Part shown: one piece after another, positions 8,080-14,663 of the stretch
Layout of the letters: each line of letters starts with the position of its first letter
Numbering within the stretch: the stretch's first letter is position 1
NCBI GenBank assembly: GCA_943326825.2
Contig: CALPUT020000011.1
Span: 1-18,703 of the forward strand
Length of the DNA: 18,703 bases
Direction: 5' to 3'
Source: Chryseobacterium gleum
GTDB lineage: Bacteria; Bacteroidota; Bacteroidia; Flavobacteriales_D; Crocinitomicaceae
The notes under the pieces: model-generated
Told to the model about the DNA's origin: nothing
The model's input: only the letters and a program-made list of their open reading frames with translations
Database searches by the model: none
Made by a program: the position numbers and the translations under genes

Positions 8080-8442
8080 ATGAATGAAAGAAAATGCCAA
8101 GAATGTGAACAAAAATTAAAGGGTCGAAAAGACCAAAAATTCTGTTCTGATTATTGTCGAAATACTTTTAATAACCGATTAAATGAAGATTCTACGAATT
8201 ATATGCGCAGAATCAATAATATTCTTCGCAAAAATCGACGCGTTTTAGCAAATCTAAATCCAAATGGAAAAAACACTGTGGATGGAATTCGCTTAGCTGA
8301 AGATGGATTTAACTTCCATTATTATACCAATGTATACAAAACACAAAAAGGGGCCATGTACTATTTTTGTTATGATCAAGGATACTTAAAAATGGACAAC
8401 GACCAATATATGTTAGTTCAAAAGCAGGATTATGTCAAATAA
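8080..8442 (+). CDS. Small zinc-ribbon protein, unknown function
   Basis: 120 aa. The N-terminus carries four cysteines, C6-x2-C9 and C22-x3-C26 (KCQEC and FCSDYCRNTF), a treble-clef/zinc-ribbon pattern like DUF2116-type proteins. A basic helix follows (about 40-55, MRRINNILRKNRRVL), then a Tyr/Phe-rich compact domain (about 70-118: GFNFHYYTNVYKT, MYYFCYDQGYL). Small proteins of this layout recur in Bacteroidota as conserved hypotheticals. The basic helix beside a zinc module suggests nucleic-acid binding, but this is inference. Divergent from moxR with 110 bases between starts. A 12-bp palindrome (TTTTAGCTAAAA, 8443-8454) follows the stop directly. Confidence 0.85.
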   Translation: MNERKCQECEQKLKGRKDQKFCSDYCRNTFNNRLNEDSTNYMRRINNILRKNRRVLANLNPNGKNTVDGIRLAEDGFNFHYYTNVYKTQKGAMYYFCYDQGYLKMDNDQYMLVQKQDYVK

Positions 8443-8534
8443 TTTTAGCTAAAAAATAACAAAGCTGATATTCGCGTTTCAAAATAAAAATTGATAAATT
8501 TACGTTCTAAATAAAAATGCAAATTGTATTTATT

Positions 8535-9398
8535 ATGAAAAACACAAAAACTATAATTGCTTTAACGTTACTTTCGTTAATTACTTTAACAACTGTTCCA
8601 AGTTGTAAAAAGAAAGCCAATAACTCACCTATAGTTGATTCTGATGTTTCTGCAGCGAATGACAACAATATAGCCGAAGGTCATTTTAACGATGTGCAAA
8701 ATATTGCAGATCAATCAGCTTCAGGGAATTTAGTATTTTATTCACCAACATATAATGGAGATCCAAAACAAAATGATGATTTTGAAAAATCAAGTTGTGC
8801 AACTATAACTCACGATTCATTATCTAATCCAAAAACAATTACAATCAATTTTGGAAATACAAATTGTGTTTGTAATGATGGGAAATCTAGAAGAGGAAAA
8901 ATTCTTGTTTCATATATTGGCCATTATAGAGATAGCGCTTCTGTTCATACTATCACATTTGACAACTATTTTGTCGATAACAACCAACTTCTTGGAACAA
9001 AAACGGTTACAAACAACGGACATAACTCAAATGGAAAGACAACATTTACAATTCACGTTAATGGCCAAGTTATTAAAGCAAACAATGGAGGAACAATCAC
9101 TTGGATTTCAGATAGAACAAGAGTTTGGACACAAGGTGAAAGCACTTTAACTTTTATTGATGATGAATATTCAATCACAGGAACAGGATCAGGAACTAAC
9201 TCAAGTGGTAATTCATTCACAACGTTAATTACTTCACCTTTGGTAAGAGCGTTAAGTTGTCATTGGTTCAAAAGTGGAGTTATCACTGTTACTCCTTCTA
9301 ACAAACCAGTTAGAACAATTGATTATGGTACTGGAACGTGTGATGCAAATGCGACTGTTACAATAAACGGAACAGCATATCCAATTATATTGAATTAA
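8535..9398 (+). CDS. Putative lipoprotein, unknown function
   Basis: 287 aa from the ATG at 8535. A start 18 bases upstream would add MQIVFI ahead of the signal peptide and is less likely. The signal peptide (1-23) ends in VPSC with C24 as candidate lipidated cysteine, followed by KKK; the Pro at -2 is unusual. The mature part is rich in Thr, Ser, Asn and Gly with alternating hydrophobic residues, so it is probably all beta. Five further cysteines occur (CATI, NCVCN, LSCHW, GTCDAN), and disulfides are possible. I recognise no family. It ends about 20 bases before a strong terminator and stands alone. It could be a periplasmic or surface-exposed lipoprotein. Confidence 0.75.
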   Translation: MKNTKTIIALTLLSLITLTTVPSCKKKANNSPIVDSDVSAANDNNIAEGHFNDVQNIADQSASGNLVFYSPTYNGDPKQNDDFEKSSCATITHDSLSNPKTITINFGNTNCVCNDGKSRRGKILVSYIGHYRDSASVHTITFDNYFVDNNQLLGTKTVTNNGHNSNGKTTFTIHVNGQVIKANNGGTITWISDRTRVWTQGESTLTFIDDEYSITGTGSGTNSSGNSFTTLITSPLVRALSCHWFKSGVITVTPSNKPVRTIDYGTGTCDANATVTINGTAYPIILN

Positions 9399-9416
9399 AA
9401 AACAAAAATTATATTC

Positions 9417-9459
9417 AAAAAAAATGGAGAAGTTCAAATTGAGCTTCTCCATTTTTTTT
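9417..9459. terminator. Bidirectional intrinsic terminator between the lipoprotein gene and rlmB
   Basis: A perfect AATGGAGAAG / CTTCTCCATT stem (9423-9432 with 9444-9453) has a short inner pairing and is flanked by eight A on the left and eight T on the right. It therefore works as a hairpin plus U-run in both directions, ending the plus-strand lipoprotein transcript and the minus-strand rlmB transcript. Confidence 0.9.
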
Positions 9460-9473
9460 GGAAATCTATTTTA

Positions 9474-10337
9474 CTATCCGTATAATTCTTGTCTAATTTT
9501 TTCATACAAAACCATACCTGTTGCAACACCAACATTTAATGAAGAAATCTCACCTTTCATCGGTATTTTTGCTTTAATATCAGCCATGTTTAAAATGTCA
9601 GAAGTTATACCATCTTCTTCAGAACCCATAACAATCGCAACTGAACCTCTTAAGTTCACTTCATACAATGGAACATTTGTTTTTTCAGTACAAGCCACAA
9701 TTCTCAATCCGCATTGTTGCAAATAGAATAATGAATCTTTAATGTTATCTGACTTACAAACTGGAATTCTATTCAATGCACCTGCTGAAGTTTTAATCGC
9801 ATCAGAAGTTACTTGAACAGATCCTCTTGATGGAATTACTATTGCATCCACTCCTTCACACTCAGCTGTTCTCGCTATTGCTCCGAAATTTCTAACATCT
9901 GTAATACGATCTAAAAATAAGATACAAGGCTTCTCACCTTTTTCTAATTTCTCTTCCACCAATTTTTCGATATTATGGTAAGAAATTGGAGAAACATAAG
10001 CAATTACACCTTGGTGATTATTTTGCGTTACTTTGTCCAATTTTTCTTGAGGAACGTATTGTATATAATAATTCTTTCCTGCTAATGCATCTTTTAATTC
10101 TAAAAATAAATCTTTATTGATTCCTTTTAGAATCATTACTTTATTAATTTCTCTTTCTGCTTTGATTGCTTCAATCACAGAACGAATACCAAAAATAAAT
10201 TCATCAGAATCCTTTTTTTCTCTTCGCTCATATGTATTTTCACTTCCAAAACTATCTCTTTGAGTGAATTTTCTATTTGCTGAATATTCTTCTCTTTTAC
10301 CGTAACCTTCTTTTCGGTTATTTCTTCTGTTTTCCAT
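9474..10337 (-). CDS. rlmB: RlmB-like 23S rRNA 2'-O-ribose methyltransferase (SPOUT/TrmH family)
   Basis: 287 aa. A charged, probably disordered N-terminal extension (1-45, rich in Arg, Lys, Glu and Asn) precedes the substrate-binding domain (about 46-120, starting FIFGIRSVIEAI) and the SPOUT methyltransferase domain (about 136-287). SPOUT motifs are present: RITDVRNFGAIARTAE (N150, R156), VMGSEEDGI, and IPMKGEISSLNVGVATGMVL, which forms the knotted SAM site. Family members methylate the 2'-O of a 23S rRNA guanosine (G2251 in E. coli numbering) using SAM. A related TrmH-family substrate cannot be excluded. It lies 70 bases after the OsmC-family gene on the same strand and ends at a terminator. 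Confidence 0.85.
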   Translation of the reverse strand: MENRRNNRKEGYGKREEYSANRKFTQRDSFGSENTYERREKKDSDEFIFGIRSVIEAIKAEREINKVMILKGINKDLFLELKDALAGKNYYIQYVPQEKLDKVTQNNHQGVIAYVSPISYHNIEKLVEEKLEKGEKPCILFLDRITDVRNFGAIARTAECEGVDAIVIPSRGSVQVTSDAIKTSAGALNRIPVCKSDNIKDSLFYLQQCGLRIVACTEKTNVPLYEVNLRGSVAIVMGSEEDGITSDILNMADIKAKIPMKGEISSLNVGVATGMVLYEKIRQELYG

Positions 10338-10407
10338 ATATTCTTTGTTAGGCTTGTCTTCGATACGATTTTTACAAAATCTACTCAGACTAAAGCCTCA
10401 TTGGTTG

Positions 10408-10812
10408 TTAATATCTAAATGCAAATTCAACCTCAACATTATCGCCAAGCGTTTTTGCTACTGGACATGCTTTACCTGCTCTGATTACTCTTTCAGCAGT
10501 TTCTCCGTCCCAATTGTTTTTTGTTAAATCTAATTCTATTACGATTTTACCGATTCTTCTAGGTTCAGCCGCCATGATTTTTTGAACATTCGCCTCAGCA
10601 TGAACAAAACTGATTTCATGATTGTTACAAAAAATTCCCATGATTGTGATCATACATGAAGCATAAGCTGTCGCAACTAAGTCAGTTGGTGAAAATGCTT
10701 CTCCTTTTCCATTATTATCTATTGGAGCATCTGTTATGATTTCAGTTTGAGATTGAAGATGTGTACATTTCGTTCTTAAATCTCCTAAATATTCAACTTT
10801 TGACGTAATCAT
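10408..10812 (-). CDS. OsmC family peroxide-reducing protein
   Basis: 134 aa, soluble. The two OsmC cysteines are present: C53 in TAYASCMITIMG and C116 in GKACPVAKTLG, with the conserved SPTDL ahead of the first. Family members reduce organic hydroperoxides through these thiols. The short length and KACPVAKTL ending fit the general YhfA/OsmC-like branch better than Ohr. It is divergent from lipA and 70 bases ahead of rlmB on the same strand. It may protect against peroxides, which would fit the bat genes nearby, but no shared regulation is visible. Confidence 0.88.
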   Translation of the reverse strand: MITSKVEYLGDLRTKCTHLQSQTEIITDAPIDNNGKGEAFSPTDLVATAYASCMITIMGIFCNNHEISFVHAEANVQKIMAAEPRRIGKIVIELDLTKNNWDGETAERVIRAGKACPVAKTLGDNVEVEFAFRY

Positions 10813-10870
10813 GGTAAATAAATATTGTAACTTTGTAATGAATTAATTATTACCCCAAAGGGAAACGTTA

Positions 10871-10878
10871 CAAAAGTA
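10871..10878 (-). promoter_or_regulatory. Possible -7 box of the OsmC-family gene
   Basis: On the minus strand TACTTTTG is a perfect TAnnTTTG match about 60 bases before the OsmC-family ATG. No TTG stands 19-21 bases upstream, so only the -7 element is supported. It lies in the 130-base region shared with divergent lipA. Confidence 0.4.
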
Positions 10879-10942
10879 GTGTTTTTTATTGTCTTTCCTT
10901 TGATTCGAGTAAATTAAGTCCATAACGAAACAACAAGCAATT

Positions 10943-11815
10943 ATGAGTGAATTAGAAAACGAAAATTCATCTGTAAGAATAAAAAAACCGAAATGGTTAC
11001 GAGTGAAATTGCCAACTGGTGAGAATTACAAAAAAGTACGTTCATTAGTTGATCAACATAAATTACATACCATTTGTGAAAGTGGAAGTTGCCCAAACAT
11101 GGGAGAATGTTGGGGAGAAGGAACGGCGACTTTCATGATTTTAGGAAATATTTGTACACGTTCATGTGGTTTTTGTGGCGTTCAAACTGGTAAACCAGAT
11201 GCAGTTGATGAATTTGAACCAGGAAAAGTTGCTCACTCTGTTAAAACGATGGGTGTGAAACACGCTGTAATTACTTCAGTTGATCGTGATGATTTAAAAG
11301 ATGGTGGTTCTACAATTTGGGTTCAAACTGTTCGTGCTGTTCGTAACCAATCTCCAGGTACAACAATGGAAACCTTAATTCCAGATTTTGCTGGGAAATG
11401 GGAAAACTTACAAGTAATCATTGATGTTGCTCCAGAAATCGTTTCACATAATTTAGAGACAGTTCGTCGTTTGACAAAACAAGTTCGTATCCAAGCAAAA
11501 TATGACAGAAGCTTAGAAGTTTTATTCCGTTTGAAAAAAGGTGGAATGAGAACGAAATCTGGCGTTATGTTAGGATTAGGCGAATCTCGTGAAGAAGTAA
11601 TTGAAACAATGCAAGATTTAGCAAGTGTAGGAGTTGATATATTAACTTTAGGTCAATACTTACAACCTACTCCAAAACATTTACCAGTTGTTGAGTTTAT
11701 CACTCCTGAGCAATTTGATGAATACAAAGAATTAGGTTTAAAAATGGGCTTCCGTTATGTTGAAAGTGGGCCCTTGGTAAGATCTTCTTATCATGCGGAG
11801 AAACACCTTTTTTGA
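10943..11815 (+). CDS. lipA: Lipoyl synthase (radical SAM)
   Basis: 290 aa, full length for the family. It inserts two sulfur atoms at C6 and C8 of protein-bound octanoyl groups to give lipoyl groups on 2-oxoacid dehydrogenases and GcvH. The auxiliary 4Fe-4S cluster motif is C45-x4-C50-x5-C56 (CESGSCPNMGEC), and the radical-SAM cluster motif is C71-x3-C75-x2-C78 (CTRSCGFC). The C-terminal RSSYHAE supplies the serine that ligates the auxiliary cluster. Arg codons are mostly CGT, suggesting good expression. The product is used by complexes that also need Lpd, encoded about 1.3 kb downstream. The stop codon merges with a heptamer array. Confidence 0.97.
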   Translation: MSELENENSSVRIKKPKWLRVKLPTGENYKKVRSLVDQHKLHTICESGSCPNMGECWGEGTATFMILGNICTRSCGFCGVQTGKPDAVDEFEPGKVAHSVKTMGVKHAVITSVDRDDLKDGGSTIWVQTVRAVRNQSPGTTMETLIPDFAGKWENLQVIIDVAPEIVSHNLETVRRLTKQVRIQAKYDRSLEVLFRLKKGGMRTKSGVMLGLGESREEVIETMQDLASVGVDILTLGQYLQPTPKHLPVVEFITPEQFDEYKELGLKMGFRYVESGPLVRSSYHAEKHLF

Positions 11816-11855
11816 TGTTGGATGTTGGATTTTGAATTTTGAATTTTGAATTGGG
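11814..11855. repeat. Six-unit heptamer tandem array on the lipA stop codon
   Basis: Read in sevens from 11814: GATGTTG, GATGTTG, GATTTTG, AATTTTG, AATTTTG, AATTGGG. The first unit begins with the last two bases of the lipA TGA. The array fills most of the 62-base gap between lipA and the next start codon. It looks like slippage-generated repeat DNA; a role is unknown. Confidence 0.8.
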
Positions 11856-11877
11856 GTAGATTTATAAATTGTACCAT

Positions 11878-12969
11878 ATGAAAAGCTTTTTTTATTTACT
11901 TTTTTTGATTGCTTTATTTTTAGCTTGTAATACAAATCAGAAAATTAACTCAAAGGAAAAAACACCTGAAAAAGTAGGTTTACTAATTCATGAATTTTCG
12001 AAAACATTCAGAGGTTTTTTCACAAATTATAAATTTGAAAAAGAAAATGGATCACTAAATTTGGTTTTAAAAGACAGTATTTTAACTGGAGATTTTGTGT
12101 TTGATTCAGATTGCAAGGGATTTAGTTTAAAGGGGAAGCTTCTTCCAAATAATAAATTTGAAATTAATGATGGGGATTTATTTTTTGAAGGGGAATTTAA
12201 AGATTCAATGCATTTTAACGGACAATGTACAGAAAAAAAAATGAAACAGTTTACTTTTGTACTTGAACAAAAAGACATCATCTTATTTAAAATAGAAACA
12301 TCCCAATCTGAAATTCAAAATTCAGAGCATTTAGTGGATGGTAATAGTTCTAGGTTGACTACTAATATCACAACTGTTGTAAATGCACCAACACTAATTG
12401 AAAACAAAATTAATCAAACTTTATTGACTGCAGCTTTAAAACAAAGATTTGATTTAGATGGAAAAATTCCAAAAACAAAGAAAGAAATACAAGCTAAACT
12501 ACAAGGGCAATTAAATATAGAGGAGGGTGATGGATTTGATCAAGAAATCAATGTTAGCTATTTGAAAAGATACGATGACATTGCTTGTTTTTCAGTAGGA
12601 GGTAATTTTTATGCATTCGGAACTCCTCATCCATCAGCTTCTTTAGAATTCTTTAATTTTAAATTGTCGAATGGAGAATTAATTCATTTATCCGATTTAT
12701 TGAACAAAGGAGAGAAAGGTAAATTGAATAAAATCGCAGAAAAAATTCTATACAAAAATTATGGAAAAGATATGTGGGATTTTGAAAATGGAGAGTTTGA
12801 GTTAAACGATAATTTTGAAATTTCAAAAAAGGGATTGACATTTTTATTTAATCAATATGAAATAGGTCCATATGCAATTGGGATGCCTGAAATTTTTATC
12901 CCCTATTCTAAGATTAAAAAGTTATTGAAAAGCGAATCTGTTTTAAAAGAATTTGATATTGAACTTTAG
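11878..12969 (+). CDS. DUF3298-domain lipoprotein
   Basis: 363 aa from the ATG at 11878; a TTG nine bases upstream is also in frame but would put MYH before the Lys of the signal peptide. The lipoprotein signal (1-16) ends FLAC with C17 lipidated. Residues of about 40-140 show repeated G-x-F / G-x-L beta motifs (TGDFVFDSDCKGFSLKG, FEGEFKDSMHFNG), somewhat MORN-like. The C-terminal half resembles DUF3298/PdaC-RsiV domains: FFNFKLSNGELIHLSDLL, then GLTFLFNQYEIGPYAIG and FIPYSKIKKLL. Such domains occur in peptidoglycan-modifying enzymes and in the lysozyme-sensing anti-sigma factor RsiV, but here there is no catalytic or anti-sigma part. Likely an envelope lipoprotein of unknown function. Confidence 0.83.
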   Translation: MKSFFYLLFLIALFLACNTNQKINSKEKTPEKVGLLIHEFSKTFRGFFTNYKFEKENGSLNLVLKDSILTGDFVFDSDCKGFSLKGKLLPNNKFEINDGDLFFEGEFKDSMHFNGQCTEKKMKQFTFVLEQKDIILFKIETSQSEIQNSEHLVDGNSSRLTTNITTVVNAPTLIENKINQTLLTAALKQRFDLDGKIPKTKKEIQAKLQGQLNIEEGDGFDQEINVSYLKRYDDIACFSVGGNFYAFGTPHPSASLEFFNFKLSNGELIHLSDLLNKGEKGKLNKIAEKILYKNYGKDMWDFENGEFELNDNFEISKKGLTFLFNQYEIGPYAIGMPEIFIPYSKIKKLLKSESVLKEFDIEL

Positions 12970-12977
12970 TAAATTAG

Positions 12978-13006
12978 AAAAATTTGGAATCTGATTCCAA
13001 ATTTTT
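12978..13006 (+). terminator. Intrinsic terminator after the DUF3298 gene
   Basis: A perfect 13-bp stem (12978-12990 with 12994-13006) has a three-base CTG loop and ends in five T. It lies nine bases past the stop codon and should separate the lipA-side transcript from lpd. Confidence 0.8.
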
Positions 13007-13010
13007 AAGA

Positions 13011-13024
13011 TAAAGTTAACTTTA
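13011..13024. other. Perfect 14-bp palindrome upstream of lpd
   Basis: TAAAGTTAACTTTA is fully palindromic, and a half-similar ATTAACTTTAAT lies about 20 bases further on (13042-13053). It is about 115 bases upstream of the lpd -7 box. It could be a repressor operator or chance in AT-rich DNA. Confidence 0.3.
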
Positions 13025-13116
13025 ACACCTATTTAAATTTCTAATTAACTTTAATCTTAACTTCATTTTTGACACATTTAGAAGTTACCTTGATATGTAT
13101 TTATAAAAAATTTAAG

Positions 13117-13146
13117 TATGTTATTTAGTTAGAAATTCTACCTTTG
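13117..13146 (+). promoter_or_regulatory. lpd promoter
   Basis: TACCTTTG (13139-13146) matches TAnnTTTG exactly. The -33 element TATG (13117-13120) differs by one base from TTTG, with an 18-base spacer. The transcript would begin a few bases later, giving a leader of roughly ten bases before the lpd ATG at 13163. Confidence 0.65.
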
Positions 13147-13162
13147 TCAAAAAAAAATTAAT

Positions 13163-14566
13163 ATGAGTACTTACGATATAACAATCATTGGTTCTGGACC
13201 TGGAGGATATGTTTCGGCAATTCGTTGCGCACAGTTAGGATTTAAAACAGCTCTTATTGAAAAATACGACACATTGGGTGGTACTTGCTTGAATGTTGGT
13301 TGTATTCCATCAAAGGCTTTATTGGATTCTTCTGAACATTTTCATAATGCAAAACATAACTTTGCTGAGCATGGAATAGAAGTTTCTGGTTTAAAAGCGA
13401 ACTTAGAACAAATGATCAACCGTAAGGCTGAAGTTATTTCTCAAACTTGTAATGGTATTAAATTCTTAATGGACAAAAATAAAATTGATGTTCATTATGG
13501 TTTAGGTTCTTTTGTAGATAAAAACACAGTTAAAGTTACAGACAAAGAAGGAAAAGAAACAATCTTATCTACTAAAAATGTAATTATAGCAACTGGTTCA
13601 AAACCAAATTTCTTCCCAGGAATGGAGCCAGATAAAAAACGTATTATTACTTCAACTGAAGCTTTAAAATTATCTGAAATTCCTAAAAAATTATTAGTAA
13701 TTGGCGGTGGAGTTATCGGTTTAGAGTTAGGTTCTGTATACGCTCGTTTAGGTTCTGAAGTAGAAGTAATCGAATTTGCGGATTCAATTATTCCTACAAT
13801 GGATAAAACATTAGGAAAAGAATTAACACGTGTATTGAAAAAAGAAGGTTTCAAATTCAATATGCAACACAAAGTTCAAAGTGTTGCTAATTTAGGTGAT
13901 AAAGTAGTATTAAAAGCGTTGAACAAAAAAGACGAAGAAGTTACTTTCGAAGCTGACTATTGTTTAGTTGCTGTTGGAAGAAAAGCATATACTGAAGGTT
14001 TAGGTTTGGAAAATGTTGGTTTAACTGTAAACAACAGAGGTCAAGTTGATGTGAACGACCATTTACAAACTTCTGTTCCAAATATTTACGCAATCGGAGA
14101 TGTTATTAAAGGTGCTATGTTAGCTCATAAAGCAGAAGAAGAAGGTGTTTATGTTGCTGAATTAATTGCTGGACAAAAACCACATATTAATTATGCTTTA
14201 ATACCAGGGGTTGTTTATACTTGGCCTGAAGTTGCGGCTGTTGGTAAAACAGAAGAAGAATTAATTGCTGCAGGAATTGAATTCAAAGTTGGTTCTTTCC
14301 CAATCAAAGCATTAGGTAGAGCGAGAGCATCTATGGATACTGCTGGTTTAGTTAAAGTATTAGCAGATAAAAACACAGATGAAATTTTAGGTGTTCATAT
14401 GGTTGCTCCTCGTGCAGCAGATTTGATTATGGAAGCAGTGACAGCAATGGAATACAGAGCATCTGCTGAAGACATTGCTCGTATTTGTCACCCACACCCA
14501 ACGTATTCTGAAGCAGTAAAAGAAGCTGCATTAGATGCTACAGAAAAAAGAGCGTTACATGCTTAG
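13163..14566 (+). CDS. lpdA: Dihydrolipoyl dehydrogenase (E3)
   Basis: 467 aa, typical family length. This FAD enzyme re-oxidises dihydrolipoyl groups with NAD+ in the pyruvate, 2-oxoglutarate and branched-chain dehydrogenase complexes and the glycine cleavage system. Visible features: FAD-binding GSGPGG (10-15), redox disulfide C42-LNVG-C47, NAD-binding GGGVIG (181-186), the second FAD motif around YAIGDV, and the C-terminal dyad H445/E450 in HPHPTYSE, donated across the dimer. It has its own promoter and a strong terminator, so it is probably monocistronic. Location near lipA fits shared use in lipoate-dependent metabolism. Confidence 0.97.
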   Translation: MSTYDITIIGSGPGGYVSAIRCAQLGFKTALIEKYDTLGGTCLNVGCIPSKALLDSSEHFHNAKHNFAEHGIEVSGLKANLEQMINRKAEVISQTCNGIKFLMDKNKIDVHYGLGSFVDKNTVKVTDKEGKETILSTKNVIIATGSKPNFFPGMEPDKKRIITSTEALKLSEIPKKLLVIGGGVIGLELGSVYARLGSEVEVIEFADSIIPTMDKTLGKELTRVLKKEGFKFNMQHKVQSVANLGDKVVLKALNKKDEEVTFEADYCLVAVGRKAYTEGLGLENVGLTVNNRGQVDVNDHLQTSVPNIYAIGDVIKGAMLAHKAEEEGVYVAELIAGQKPHINYALIPGVVYTWPEVAAVGKTEEELIAAGIEFKVGSFPIKALGRARASMDTAGLVKVLADKNTDEILGVHMVAPRAADLIMEAVTAMEYRASAEDIARICHPHPTYSEAVKEAALDATEKRALHA

Positions 14567-14585
14567 AAGTTAGACCTAAAGAATC

Positions 14586-14600
14586 AAGTCTTTAAGACTT
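14586..14600 (+). other. Short hairpin after lpd
   Basis: AAGTCT-tta-AGACTT forms a six-base stem 20 bases past the lpd stop and ahead of the main terminator. It may add to 3'-end stability; by itself it is weak. Confidence 0.4.
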
Positions 14601-14609
14601 TATTATACT

Positions 14610-14641
14610 AAAAGCCGATTCAGAATTTTGAATCGGCTTTT
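14610..14641. terminator. Bidirectional terminator between lpd and the beta-barrel receptor gene
   Basis: AAAAGCCGATTC (14610-14621) pairs perfectly with GAATCGGCTTTT (14630-14641) around an eight-base loop. A T-rich run follows on the right, and on the left the complementary A-run gives U-residues for the opposite direction. It can end both lpd and the convergent minus-strand receptor gene. Confidence 0.88.
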
Positions 14642-14663
14642 TATTTTGCACTAGTCAATAAAT

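Noticed and set aside
10891..10902. TTCCTTTG as lipA promoter -7 box
   Set aside because: One mismatch in the key second base and no TTG at the right distance; not strong enough to list as a feature.
12027..12281. 84-residue minus-strand frame
   Set aside because: Antisense to the DUF3298 lipoprotein gene, which has a clean lipoprotein signal and domain.
13495..13872. 125-residue minus-strand frame
   Set aside because: Antisense to lpd, which is certain; no recognisable features.
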